Assembly (NCBI RefSeq): GCF_028463985.1
Contig: NZ_CP116766.1
Coordinates: 1-64,000, forward strand
Length of the DNA stretch: 64,000 nucleotides
From: Neisseria lisongii
GTDB taxonomy: Bacteria > Pseudomonadota > Gammaproteobacteria > Burkholderiales > Neisseriaceae
Direction of reading: 5' to 3'
In this document: positions 35,269 through 43,344 of the stretch, piece by piece
How the letters are laid out: each line of letters begins with the position of its first letter
Numbering within the stretch: position 1 is the first letter of the stretch
Position numbers and translations under genes: made by a program
Notes under the pieces: model-generated
What the model was told of the DNA's origin: nothing
Database searches by the model: none
What the model saw: only the letters and a program-made list of their open reading frames with translations

Positions 35269-35283
35269 TGGCCTCGCCAACAG
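35268..35283. repeat. Attachment site repeat, right end of element 1 (in tRNA-Arg)
   Basis: TTGGCCTCGCCAACAG, covering the tRNA CCA end and acceptor/T-arm edge; duplicates 25609-25624. Confidence 0.85.
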
Positions 35284-35343
35284 GAATCGAACCTGTATTT
35301 TACGCTTAGGAGGCATACGTTCTATCCGTTGAACTATGGCGAG
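35269..35343 (-). tRNA. tRNA-Arg (anticodon CCU)
   Basis: On the minus strand: acceptor CTCGCCA/TGGCGAG, D arm GTTC/GAAC, anticodon loop CTCCTAA, T arm ACAGG-TTCGATT-CCTGT, discriminator G and encoded CCA. The 3' part is the element 1 attachment site, and the intact tRNA is kept. Confidence 0.93.
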
Positions 35344-35353
35344 GGTGAAACAG

Positions 35354-35800
35354 TCAGGCAGCGGCGACGATAAACGATAATATGCCTGCTGCAATCAAGG
35401 GGCCGACGGGTACGCCGCCGGTGAAGGCGACGCCGATAACTGTGCCGATCAGTAGGCCGGTTACCAAAACCGGTTGTGAGGACATCAGCGGCAGGCCCCG
35501 TCCGGCAATCCATGCGACCGAAATGCCGACGGCAACCGCCGCCAGCATTTTGAAGTTTAAAAAGGCGGCGAAGCCGGGGATTTGGATTTTTCCCGATACC
35601 AGCGGACTTAATACGCCGATAGTCAGCAGGATAATGCCGAGGGAAAGTCCGTATTTCTCGGCAAAGGGAATGTATTTTGCCAAGGCGGTCTGCTGCATCA
35701 GCAGCAAAACGGTTGCCGAAACGGTGATGGAACTGTTGTTGCTCAATACGCCGAGCAAAATCAGGGTAACCAGAAACAGCGGGACGAAACTGAGGTTCAT
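35354..35800 (-). CDS. DUF441-family inner membrane protein
   Basis: 148 aa, four or five hydrophobic segments (FVPLFLVTLILLGVLSNNSS; LGIILLTIGVLSPLVSGKI; GLLIGTVIGVAFTGGVPVGP; IAAGILSFIVAAA). The GVLSPLVSGK and GGVPVGPLIAAG blocks typify DUF441 (YeaL). Function unknown. Downstream of ispB by 15 bases, so same transcript; it ends 11 bases before tRNA-Arg. Confidence 0.85.
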   Translation of the reverse strand: MNLSFVPLFLVTLILLGVLSNNSSITVSATVLLLMQQTALAKYIPFAEKYGLSLGIILLTIGVLSPLVSGKIQIPGFAAFLNFKMLAAVAVGISVAWIAGRGLPLMSSQPVLVTGLLIGTVIGVAFTGGVPVGPLIAAGILSFIVAAA

Positions 35801-35815
35801 AAGCGTTGCGGTTTC

Positions 35816-36790
35816 TTACGATACACGGGCCAGAGACTGTTCGGCAAGGCCGCGCATGGCTTGGGTAATCTCGTTGTCGGGTAATATTGCCAGCGACTCG
35901 ATGGCTTTGTCCACTGCTTTGCGGGCTTCGGCGATGCAGTAGGGCAGCGCTTCGGAATTGACCACATGGCGGTGGATTTTGTCAAAATAGCTGCGGTCTG
36001 CGTGCTGCAGGGCGTGGCGGACATCTTCGGCGGCAGCCTGCGAACCGTTGTGCATCAGATAAATCAGCGGCAGGGTCGGCTTGCCTTCGGCCAAATCGTC
36101 GCCGACATTTTTGCCGATTTCTTCGGTGTCGCCGGAATAATCCAGCACATCGTCAATGATTTGGAACGCTGTGCCGACATACATCCCGTAGTCTTTCAAT
36201 GCCTGTTCCTGTTCGGGCGTTGCCCCGCCCAAAATAGCGCCGACACGGGCGGCGGCTTCAAACAGTTTGGCCGTTTTATACTGAATAACCTGCACATATT
36301 CTGCTTCGGTGATGTCGATATTGCCGATGTTCATCAACTGCATCACTTCGCCTTCGGCAATAATATTGGTTGCGTCCGCCATCACTTCCAAAATCTTCAT
36401 GCTACCCGAACCGACCATCAGTTGGAACGCACGGGTGTAAAGGAAGTCGCCCACCAACACCGCAGCGGCATTGCCGAAGAGATTATTGGCAGTTTTACGC
36501 CCCCGGCGCAGCTCGCTTTCGTCCACCACATCATCGTGCAGCAGCGTGGAAGTGTGGATAAATTCCACCATCGCCGCCAGCGAATACAGCTCGTCGCCGT
36601 CATAGCCGACCGCCTTGCCCGCTAAAATCGTCATAATCGGACGCAGCCGCTTGCCGCCGGCGCTGATGATATACGTGCCGATTTGGGAAATCAGCGCCAC
36701 GTCGGACTGCACGGCACGGTTGATGACCACATTGACTTTGGCCAAGTCGTCCGACAGATGTTTTTGGAAATAAGGCAGGTTTTCAAGCAT
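35816..36790 (-). CDS. ispB: Octaprenyl/polyprenyl diphosphate synthase
   Basis: Trans-prenyltransferase making the ubiquinone side chain. First aspartate motif LLHDDVVDESELRRG, second FQIIDDVLDYSG, with GGKRLRP for IPP binding. 324 aa, normal. Chain length (probably C40) is by family. Divergent from rplU, the common ispB-rplU arrangement. Confidence 0.92.
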   Translation of the reverse strand: MLENLPYFQKHLSDDLAKVNVVINRAVQSDVALISQIGTYIISAGGKRLRPIMTILAGKAVGYDGDELYSLAAMVEFIHTSTLLHDDVVDESELRRGRKTANNLFGNAAAVLVGDFLYTRAFQLMVGSGSMKILEVMADATNIIAEGEVMQLMNIGNIDITEAEYVQVIQYKTAKLFEAAARVGAILGGATPEQEQALKDYGMYVGTAFQIIDDVLDYSGDTEEIGKNVGDDLAEGKPTLPLIYLMHNGSQAAAEDVRHALQHADRSYFDKIHRHVVNSEALPYCIAEARKAVDKAIESLAILPDNEITQAMRGLAEQSLARVS

Positions 36791-36981
36791 GGCAGAGTTT
36801 CTTCAATTCACGATAAAACGCAGCGGGAGATTATAGCAGCAAAGACGGCTTTACACATCTTTTCAGACGGCATTTTTTTAGCGGGCAACCGCTTCAGGCC
36901 GTCTGAAAACCGGTTTCGCTGTAACCGTGCAGCCGCCTGTTGCAGCGAAACACCAATCCGCCCGCCGCCGCCAATAAACTT

Positions 36982-37010
36982 TTGACAATACAGAAAAACA
37001 AACATATAAT
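36982..37010 (+). promoter_or_regulatory. Sigma-70 promoter of rplU-rpmA
   Basis: Consensus TTGACA and TATAAT separated by exactly 17 bases, 58 bases before the rplU ATG: the best promoter in the window. Confidence 0.85.
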
Positions 37011-37067
37011 TCTCGGTTCGCACAATCAATGTGCGCATGATTAACCAAAATTCTCATGGAGTTGAGT

Positions 37068-37376
37068 ATGTACGCGGTCGTAAAAACCGGCGGTAAACAA
37101 TACAAAGTTACCGTTGGCGAAAAATTGAAAGTAGAACAGATACCAGCCGAACTCGACAGCCAAATCGAACTGACAGAAGTTTTGATGATTGCTGACGGCG
37201 AATCTGTAAAAGTAGGCGCACCTTTTATCGAAGGCGCAAAAGTAACTGCTAAAGTAGTGGCCCACGGTCGCGGCGAAAAAGTACGCATTTTCAAAATGCG
37301 CCGCCGCAAACACTACCAAAAACGCCAAGGCCACCGTCAAAATTTCACCCAAATCGAAATCGTGGCAATCGCCTAA
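37068..37376 (+). CDS. rplU: 50S ribosomal protein L21
   Basis: 102 aa; the start at 37068 gives MYAVVKTGGKQYKVTVGE, the family N-terminus, after GGAGTTGAGT. RRRKHYQKRQGHRQNFTQ is the conserved C-terminal RNA-binding block. Cotranscribed with rpmA. Confidence 0.98.
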   Translation: MYAVVKTGGKQYKVTVGEKLKVEQIPAELDSQIELTEVLMIADGESVKVGAPFIEGAKVTAKVVAHGRGEKVRIFKMRRRKHYQKRQGHRQNFTQIEIVAIA

Positions 37377-37404
37377 TTTTGAGCAAATTTAGGAGTATTT
37401 AAAA

Positions 37405-37677
37405 ATGGCAAGTAAAAAAGCAGGCGGTAGCACCCGCAACGGTCGCGATTCAGAAGCCAAACGCCTGGGCGTTAAAGCCTACGGCAACGAACTGATTCCG
37501 GCAGGCTCAATCATCGTCCGCCAACGCGGTACCAAATTCCACGCCGGCGACAATGTAGGCATGGGCAAAGACCACACTTTGTTCGCCAAAGTTGATGGTT
37601 ACGTTGAATTCAAAACCAAAGGCGCGCTGAACCGTAAAACCGTCAGCATCCGCCCTTACACCGGTTCTGACGAATAA
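37405..37677 (+). CDS. rpmA: 50S ribosomal protein L27
   Basis: 90 aa, MASKKAGGSTRNGRDSEAKR, with the N-terminal tail that reaches the peptidyl transferase centre, and GSIIVRQRGTKFHAG. RBS AGGAG. The GTPase gene obg, often next in other bacteria, does not follow. Confidence 0.98.
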   Translation: MASKKAGGSTRNGRDSEAKRLGVKAYGNELIPAGSIIVRQRGTKFHAGDNVGMGKDHTLFAKVDGYVEFKTKGALNRKTVSIRPYTGSDE

Positions 37678-37690
37678 TCCGCAGCGATTA

Positions 37691-37722
37691 AAAAAAGCCG
37701 CACTGTTGAGTGCGGCTTTTTT
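37691..37722 (+). terminator. Terminator of rplU-rpmA
   Basis: AAAAAAGCCGCACT/AGTGCGGCTTTTTT stem and T run. Confidence 0.9.
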
Positions 37723-37783
37723 GCGCTGGTCGGAATGACGGGCGTGTTGAGTTTGGAATGTGCCGGCAATTCGGTTGATTGAT

Positions 37784-38001
37784 TATAGTGGATTCACTTA
37801 AAAAAGAGAACAAGGCAAGGGGGTACAGTTATGATGTGAAATTCACCGAACCTGTGCGTGCTGTGGTACGCACGCTACGCCAAACTCAGTAGAGTGCATG
37901 CCTAAGCATGCACGGGTTCGTGAAATTTCACATCAATTATGTTGGTGCACGACCCAACCTGCGCCCCGTACCCGTACTCTTTCTTAAGTCAATTTACTAT
38001 A
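37784..38001. repeat. Inverted-end repeat element (copy D)
   Basis: Ends TATAGTGGATTCACTTAAAA and its degenerate complement near TTCTTAAGTCAATTTACTATA (to 38001). Nested inside, 37838-37935, is a second inverted pair, GATGTGAAATTCACCGAACC against GGTTCGTGAAATTTCACATC, around GCATGCCTAAGCATGC. No gene. Confidence 0.6.
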
Positions 38002-38308
38002 GTGGATTAACTGAATAATCCATACCATTTAATCCGGTACTTGTAGGGTACGCACCAAAGCACGCACTTTATGTCGAAGCCGTCTGAAAATCTGATTTTA
38101 GCTTTGCAGAAACTCGCTTTGCTCGTTTTGGCGAAACCTGCGGTTTTAGCTGCGCAGAAACTTGCTTTGCTCGTTTTCAGACGGCATTCATGTGGAGTTT
38201 AAAGAACACATGTGTACTTGGGGCAAGCACGCTGCACACCGTTCCCCGTCCCGCTGGCGGGAAGGATGGTTCACTTGGGTTGTATATTTTTTTGGTTAAC
38301 TCACTATA
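37998..38308. repeat. Composite intergenic repeat (copy C)
   Basis: Starts TATAGTGGATTAACTGAATA and ends GGTTAACTCACTATA. It is the same family as 18075-18275 (inverted) and 8575-8797, with three uptake-type sequences. With copy D it fills the 37723-38433 gap; an uptake hairpin at about 38357-38418 ends the nnrS gene. Confidence 0.6.
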
Positions 38309-38433
38309 AATCCCAACAAATCAAGCGTTCTTGTTGGGTAAAGGCACACTAAGCAAAGCCGTCTGAAAACGAGGGTAACGAGTTTCTGCGTAGCTAAAAC
38401 CTGATTTTCAGACGGCCTTTGTGTTTTATCTTA

Positions 38434-39591
38434 TCAGCCCGGACGGCCGTCTTTTCTCGGCCGCAGCAGCCACGGGGCGTATTTCCATGCGTAGAGCAGT
38501 AGGGCGGCGGCGAAGAGGGCGGCGGAGCAGCGGATGCTGTGGGTGTAGGCGGTGCCGCTGACAAAGGTGGCGAGTATGCGCACCAGTGTGGCGGCAATCA
38601 TCAGCCCGAATGCGACGGGTACGGATTTGGGCGGCGGATAGATGACGTTGCCGGTGTGGCCGAGCGCCGTGCGTGCCATCATGCCGAGGGTCAGTACGCC
38701 GATACCGCCGACACCGATCAGGTGTACGCCCAAATTGAGCCATGCCGGTTTGAAATAGGCAATGCCGACGGCGAGCAGACCCAAGCCGGTGAAGGCGTAG
38801 CCGGCGAATAAAACCCACAGCATGGGTTCTTTCAAGACATCTCGATACCACCAGCGGTACACCTGCACCAAGCTGATGACACCGGCAGCGGCGGCAGCAA
38901 GGGCGGCGAGGGGCAGCAGGATTTGGTGTGCCATCAGCATGGCGGTAATCATCGGCAGCCACAGGGCGGCGTGGGCGACCCATTGCGGGCTGGGGATTTG
39001 CGGCACGTTGAGCCGTTTGGAGGTGAAAAAGGAAATAATTCGGGTGCCGATAAAGCCGATAAAGCCGGACACCATAATCAGGCCGGATTGCAATCCGGTC
39101 AGCAGGGCGGCGGGGTCAAACGGGTTTAAATGGCGGTGGAACACGGCGTGTGTGCCGCCCAAAACGAAAATGGCGAATACGGCAACATAGTTGCGTTTGT
39201 TGCGGGTACGGAATACCGGTAATGCCATACAGAATGCGCCGTACCAGAAAAACAGCGTGCCGAATATGCCTGAAGCGGCGGCACCCCAGCCGGGAATAAA
39301 GATGCTGAGGCGTGCCAGCAGCCAGCAGGCGGCGAGACCCGCCAGCATAGCGCCTCGGGTGGGCGGCTGTCCTGTCCAAGTGGCGACGGCGGTCAGCAGA
39401 AAGGCGATAACCACCAGTCCGGCGTAGCCCCAAATCATTTCATGGGCGTGCCAGTAAAAACCGGGCAATTCGGGCGTGCCTTGGTAGCCGAAGCCCCACA
39501 GCAATACCGACAATGCGCCGTACAGCGCCGCCAGCAGGTAAAACGGGCGAAATGCCATGGCCCAAACGGGGTGGCGGAAAAAGGTATTCAT
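38434..39591 (-). CDS. nnrS: NnrS-family haem-copper membrane protein
   Basis: 385 aa with about 12 membrane segments. The start MNTFFRHPVWAMAFRPFYLL and FYWHAHEMIWGYAGLV are the family signature; NnrS binds haem and copper and protects against nitric oxide stress. It follows the hemerythrin gene by 43 bases on the same strand, both downstream of a palindrome that also faces nsrR, so control by NsrR is likely. Confidence 0.9.
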   Translation of the reverse strand: MNTFFRHPVWAMAFRPFYLLAALYGALSVLLWGFGYQGTPELPGFYWHAHEMIWGYAGLVVIAFLLTAVATWTGQPPTRGAMLAGLAACWLLARLSIFIPGWGAAASGIFGTLFFWYGAFCMALPVFRTRNKRNYVAVFAIFVLGGTHAVFHRHLNPFDPAALLTGLQSGLIMVSGFIGFIGTRIISFFTSKRLNVPQIPSPQWVAHAALWLPMITAMLMAHQILLPLAALAAAAAGVISLVQVYRWWYRDVLKEPMLWVLFAGYAFTGLGLLAVGIAYFKPAWLNLGVHLIGVGGIGVLTLGMMARTALGHTGNVIYPPPKSVPVAFGLMIAATLVRILATFVSGTAYTHSIRCSAALFAAALLLYAWKYAPWLLRPRKDGRPG

Positions 39592-39634
39592 GGTGTGTGT
39601 TCCTTGAATTTTTGGGATTTATCGTGAATGCACT

Positions 39635-40000
39635 TTAGTCAAGATACGGCTCAATGGCGGGAAACAGTTCCCGTTCTTCAAAACGGGCATGGTCGCGCAG
39701 GGTTTGGGCGAAATCTGTGTTCCACGCTTCGCTGTCGTAGTCGGGCGCAGCCATTGCCGCACGCAGTTTGGCGTGGTCGTGTTCAAAGCGTTGGCGCAGC
39801 TCGGGCGCAATATGTTGCCAATGCGGGGCGAACTGTTGCTCCTCCTCTTTGAAATGTTCTTTTAATTCAATAATGTGCGGTTCGATTTCGTGGCGGTGGT
39901 TTTCAGACGGCATACGCAGAATACGCACGCACAAAGCCAGCGAGTGATGATGTTCGCGGGAAATCTGAATCAGTTTCGGGTGGCGTTTTAAGGGTTGCAT
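39635..40000 (-). CDS. Hemerythrin-domain protein
   Basis: 121 aa four-helix bundle with di-iron ligands readable: REHHHSLAL, HIIELKEHFKEEEQQF, FEHDHAKLR and HARFEERELFP. Binds O2 or NO, or serves in iron-centre repair. An uptake sequence within the coding region gives RMPSEN. First gene of a probable NO-responsive operon with nnrS. Confidence 0.88.
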   Translation of the reverse strand: MQPLKRHPKLIQISREHHHSLALCVRILRMPSENHRHEIEPHIIELKEHFKEEEQQFAPHWQHIAPELRQRFEHDHAKLRAAMAAPDYDSEAWNTDFAQTLRDHARFEERELFPAIEPYLD

Positions 40001-40034
40001 GGTGCACCTTTTGTGGATTTGTGTTGGATTATTT

Positions 40035-40063
40035 AATAAGTTTCATATATTATGAAACTTATT
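40035..40063. promoter_or_regulatory. Perfect palindrome, candidate NsrR operator
   Basis: AATAAGTTTCATA, a 3-base spacer (TAT), then the exact complement TATGAAACTTATT. It lies between the divergent hemerythrin-nnrS and nsrR genes, and its AAG...CTT ends and AT-rich core resemble NsrR sites. Confidence 0.65.
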
Positions 40064-40186
40064 GCCGCATGAAGTCAAACCGGCAACTTGCGGCAAGCCA
40101 TAAATAATAGAGAGAAAAGCCATCGGAACAAAAAAAGCGCAAGCTGCGTTTTGCCGCCGGTGGCAAAAAGAGACGGATTTTACAAG

Positions 40187-40633
40187 ATGTATTTGACGCA
40201 ACATACCGATTACGGTTTGCGGGTGTTGATTTATACCGCCATCAACAATGATGCGCTGGTCAATATCAGCACCATTGCCGAAACCTACAATATTTCCAAA
40301 AGCCATTTGATGAAAGTGGTAACCACTTTGGTTAAAGGCGGTTTTTTGTCCAGCGTGCGGGGTAAGGGCGGCGGCTTGAAACTGGCGATGCCCGCCGAAA
40401 AAATCAATATCGGCGCTGTTGTCCGCTATCTCGAACCCATGCAGGTAGTGGAATGTATGGGGCAAAACAACGAATGCCTGCTGACCCCGTCGTGCCGCTT
40501 GGTCGGCATCGTGAGCGGGGCGATTCGGTCTTTTTTCAATCATTTGGACGGTTTCACGCTGGCCGATTTGCTCAACAAGCCGACTTACGATTTACTGTAT
40601 TTCTCAAAAATTCCCATTAATGCCGAAGAATAG
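40187..40633 (+). CDS. nsrR: Nitric-oxide-sensing repressor NsrR
   Basis: Rrf2-family iron-sulfur repressor, 148 aa. Start at 40187 gives MYLTQHTDYGLRVLIYTAIN. Winged-helix NISTIAETYNISKSHLMKVV and GGFLSSVRGKGGGLKLA; three cluster cysteines in VECMGQNNECLLTPSCRL. NO destroys the cluster and lifts repression of NO-defence genes. Genes next to it (nnrS, hemerythrin) fit that regulon. Confidence 0.94.
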   Translation: MYLTQHTDYGLRVLIYTAINNDALVNISTIAETYNISKSHLMKVVTTLVKGGFLSSVRGKGGGLKLAMPAEKINIGAVVRYLEPMQVVECMGQNNECLLTPSCRLVGIVSGAIRSFFNHLDGFTLADLLNKPTYDLLYFSKIPINAEE

Positions 40634-40722
40634 CCAAGGGTGCGGGTAAACAGGAGCGGCGCATTGAACCGCTGTTTTCAATATTTCCATGTTGCCTGAG
40701 CGCAACCCACCGATTTTTTTAC

Positions 40723-40755
40723 AGGCCGTCTGAAAACCCGATTTTCAGACGGCCT
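40723..40755. terminator. Uptake-sequence terminator after nsrR
   Basis: AGGCCGTCTGAAAACCCGATTTTCAGACGGCCT-type hairpin (arms of 13 bases) at the end of nsrR. Confidence 0.7.
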
Positions 40756-40891
40756 CGGTTTGTTTTTAAAAAACTTTGTATGTTATAACAATATGTTGAA
40801 GCAATAAGAGCAAGCTAATCAAACCCAAAACCGGCTGTTTGACGTAAACGCTTATTGAAAAAAATTTTCATAAATGCGAAAAAAGTTTGCA

Positions 40892-40910
40892 AATAATAAT
40901 AATTGCTATT
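40892..40910 (+). promoter_or_regulatory. Candidate Fur box upstream of tonB
   Basis: AATAATAATAATTGCTATT matches the 19-base Fur consensus (GATAATGATAATCATTATC) at 13 positions and lies 14 bases before the tonB ATG, so iron repression is likely. Confidence 0.6.
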
Positions 40911-40924
40911 ACCATACGCAAACT

Positions 40925-41833
40925 ATGAATAATCAAGACCGAATTTTCAAACCCACAGTTGTCGCCTTAGTCGGATTGCTGCATATCGGGCTGGTGGCGC
41001 TGCTGTGGCATCAACGCGAGCCGAAACTGGCCGAACTCGAGCATATCGAGTTTTTCGACATGGGCGGTATGGAAGCGGGTGGCGGCGGTTCGGAAACGCA
41101 AGAGCCGGTTGCGCCGCAGCCTAAGCCCCAGCCGAAACCGCAGCCCGAACCGCCTAAGCCTAAAGTCCAGCCCAAGCCTGAAAAACCGGTTATCAAGCCG
41201 GTAGTAACCAAAAAGGCCGAAGCGGATATCCGTCAAAAAGAAGAGAAACCGATTGAAAAACCGAAACCGGTTGAGAAAGTCAAACCAGAGCCGGTGAAGC
41301 CCAAAGTCGAGCCTAAGCCTGAACCGAAACCCGAACCCAAACCCGAGCCGAAAGTAGAAAGCAAACCTGCGCCCAAAGCCGAAGCCGAGCCGAAAGCGGC
41401 GGCTAAGGCCGAAGGCAGCGGCGGCGGTGAAAGCAAAGCCGCTCATGCCGACAGCAGCAAAGGTGCGGGCAAAGGGCAGGGCGATGCCGCAGGCGAGGGC
41501 AGCGGAAAAGGCGAAGGCAAAGGCGGTCACGGCAGTGGCAGCGGTTCAGGCAGCGGCGACGGACCGGGCAGCAGTCGCAGCAATCCGGTCAGCGCTTCCG
41601 GTTCGATTCCGACCCCGCCGTATCCGGCATTGTCGCAGGAAAACGAAGAAGAAGGCACAGTGGTTTTATCGGTATTGGTTGCACCGGGCGGCAAAGTGGC
41701 ATCGGTGGACATTGCCAAGAGCAGCGGCTTCCCGCGCCTTGACCGTGCGGCGAAAAAAGCGGCGCAGTCCGGCCATTTTTCCGCTGGTGTGTGGACGAAA
41801 TTCCGTGTGCCGGTACGGTTCAGTCTTCCGTAA
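40925..41833 (+). CDS. tonB: TonB energy-transducing protein
   Basis: 302 aa. N-terminal anchor FKPTVVALVGLLHIGLVALL, then a long periplasmic spacer made of Pro-Lys/Glu-Pro repeats (about 60-160), a Gly/Ser-rich stretch (about 180-230), and the TonB C-terminal domain with PPYPALSQENEEEGTVVLS and FPRLDRAAKKAAQ. Passes proton-motive energy to outer-membrane receptors for haem, siderophores and transferrin iron. Start at 40925 is chosen over 40874 because the latter overlaps the Fur box. Confidence 0.93.
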   Translation: MNNQDRIFKPTVVALVGLLHIGLVALLWHQREPKLAELEHIEFFDMGGMEAGGGGSETQEPVAPQPKPQPKPQPEPPKPKVQPKPEKPVIKPVVTKKAEADIRQKEEKPIEKPKPVEKVKPEPVKPKVEPKPEPKPEPKPEPKVESKPAPKAEAEPKAAAKAEGSGGGESKAAHADSSKGAGKGQGDAAGEGSGKGEGKGGHGSGSGSGSGDGPGSSRSNPVSASGSIPTPPYPALSQENEEEGTVVLSVLVAPGGKVASVDIAKSSGFPRLDRAAKKAAQSGHFSAGVWTKFRVPVRFSLP

Positions 41834-41889
41834 AACGGCAATATCGGGCAGCGCTGCGTCTGCATAATGATAGAGAAAAGGGAAAAATC

Positions 41890-42003
41890 GTGGCAGATAT
41901 GTTTTTTTGGGCAACAGCCTTGTCGCTGCTGCTGTCGGTTGCCTTGATGTTGTGGGGCGTTGTCCGCTTTATGGTGCTGGTTGCGTCCCAGCAGGATTTT
42001 TAA
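41890..42003 (+). CDS. Small single-span membrane protein between tonB and exbB
   Basis: 37 aa from a GTG at 41890, or 34 aa from ATG at 41899: VADMFFWATALSLLLSVALM, then LWGVVRFMVLVASQQDF. One long hydrophobic helix. The ribosome-binding site GAAAAGGG lies before the GTG. It occupies the gap between tonB and exbB on the same strand. Function unknown; a small partner of the Ton complex is possible. Confidence 0.55.
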   Translation: MADMFFWATALSLLLSVALMLWGVVRFMVLVASQQDF

Positions 42004-42031
42004 TTTTATTTTTTAACGAGTTGGAAAAACA

Positions 42032-42691
42032 ATGAATCTTGGAATGGTTTTTGAAACAGGCGATTTTGTCCTGATTAGCGTGTTTTTATTGATGCTGCTG
42101 ATGAGCGTGGTTACCTGGAGCGTGATTATTATCCGTCTGGTCAGCTACAGCAAAGCCAAAGCAGGCAATGCGGCGGCCAAAAAAATCGTGATGGACGCTT
42201 TTACCCTGAACGAAGCAGCGCAAAAAGTCGGCAGCATCAACGCCCCGATTGCCCTGCTGACCAAAGAGTCGGTGAGTGCGTTCCAAAGCTACCGCCAAGG
42301 CGGCAAAGGCACGCTGGCGACAGCGTTGCCGCTCAACGAATATCTGGTCGGCAGCATTCACAACAGTATGAGTCAGATTATGCGCCGTTTTGACGGCGGC
42401 ATGACAGCGTTGGCATCCATCGGCGCAACCGCCCCGTTTATCGGCCTGTTCGGTACGGTATGGGGCATTTACCATGCCTTAATCAACATCAGCCAAAGCG
42501 GCCAAATGAGCATTGCCGCCGTGGCCGGCCCGATCGGCGAAGCCCTGATCGCCACCGCAATCGGCCTGTTTGTCGCCATTCCCGCCGTATTGGCATACAA
42601 CTTTCTTTCACGCAGCAAAAAAACGCTGACGCAGGATTTGGACGCTTTCGCCCACGACCTGCATGTGCGTCTGTTGAACCAAAAGGATTAA
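42032..42691 (+). CDS. exbB: Biopolymer transport protein ExbB
   Basis: 219 aa, MotA/TolQ/ExbB family, three membrane helices; forms the proton channel pentamer with ExbD. Characteristic block MTALASIGATAPFIGLFGTV followed by WGIYHALINI and GEALIATAIGLFVAIPAVLAYN. Four bases before exbD. Confidence 0.95.
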   Translation: MNLGMVFETGDFVLISVFLLMLLMSVVTWSVIIIRLVSYSKAKAGNAAAKKIVMDAFTLNEAAQKVGSINAPIALLTKESVSAFQSYRQGGKGTLATALPLNEYLVGSIHNSMSQIMRRFDGGMTALASIGATAPFIGLFGTVWGIYHALINISQSGQMSIAAVAGPIGEALIATAIGLFVAIPAVLAYNFLSRSKKTLTQDLDAFAHDLHVRLLNQKD

Positions 42692-42695
42692 AATT

Positions 42696-43130
42696 ATGGC
42701 ATTTGGCCCGATGAATTCCGGCGATAACGAGCCGATGGCCGACATCAACGTTACGCCGCTGGTCGATGTAATGCTGGTGTTGCTGATTGTGTTTATGATT
42801 ACCATGCCGGTTCTGACCCATTCCATTCCACTTTCCCTACCGACTGCTTCCGAATCAGCGGCGAAAAAAGACCGGCAGCCCACCGATCCCCTGCGCCTGA
42901 CCATTGATGCCGACGGCAAATACTATTTCGGCGCAGAATCCGCCACCGGATTGAGTTTGGAAGAAGTGGCAGGCCGTCTGAAAACCGCCAAGGCGGAAAA
43001 CGAAGAAACGATAGTCGCCATCGCCGCCGATAAAACAGTGGAATACGACTACGTCAATCAAGCCTTGGGCGCAGTCCGGGAAGCCGGAATCAGCAAAGTC
43101 GGTTTTGTAACCGAAACCAAAGCAAAATAA
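42696..43130 (+). CDS. exbD: Biopolymer transport protein ExbD
   Basis: 144 aa, one membrane helix. MADINVTPLVDVMLVLLIVF carries the essential aspartate of the proton path. Periplasmic domain follows, with an uptake sequence inside (AGRLKTAK region, near 42972). Ends the iron-transport operon. Confidence 0.95.
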   Translation: MAFGPMNSGDNEPMADINVTPLVDVMLVLLIVFMITMPVLTHSIPLSLPTASESAAKKDRQPTDPLRLTIDADGKYYFGAESATGLSLEEVAGRLKTAKAENEETIVAIAADKTVEYDYVNQALGAVREAGISKVGFVTETKAK

Positions 43131-43147
43131 GCCGGACAGCTTGAGCC

Positions 43148-43199
43148 ATGCCGTCTGAAAACAGGTTCTGCAGTGCAGAATCGGATTTTCAGACGGCAT
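43148..43199 (+). terminator. Uptake-sequence terminator after exbD
   Basis: ATGCCGTCTGAAAAC and its complement around a loop that itself holds TTCTGCAGTGCAGAA. Confidence 0.7.
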
Positions 43200-43344
43200 T
43201 TTTTGTTGGTGCGGAACGGGAATTGGTTTGAAAACGGTATTTTTGGGGTCTGGCGGGCGTGTTGAGTTTGGAATGTGCTACCAATTTGGTGGATTTACTA
43301 TACATTTTGAAAAGCGGACGGAATTTATCCATCATACCCTATCT

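Larger units (their letters stand above)
25609..35283. mobile_element. Integrated P4/PICI-like satellite, element 1, in tRNA-Arg(CCU)
   Basis: About 9.7 kb bounded by a 16-base direct repeat TTGGCCTCGCCAACAG at 25609-25624 and 35268-35283; the right copy is the 3' end of tRNA-Arg. Content in minus-strand order: P4-type integrase, AT-rich cargo gene, alpA, 122-aa gene, structured RNA region, four overlapping small genes, primase, DUF927 helicase, iterons, OB-fold protein, hicAB. There are no capsid, tail, portal or lysis genes, so it resembles a satellite that needs a helper or a replicating integrative element. Confidence 0.85.

Noticed and set aside
25609..35283. Complete prophage
   Set aside because: No capsid, portal, tail, large terminase or lysis genes could be read on either strand of this element, nor in element 2.
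37678..38433. obg GTPase gene expected after rpmA
   Set aside because: Only a terminator and repeats are present; the next gene is nnrS on the opposite strand.
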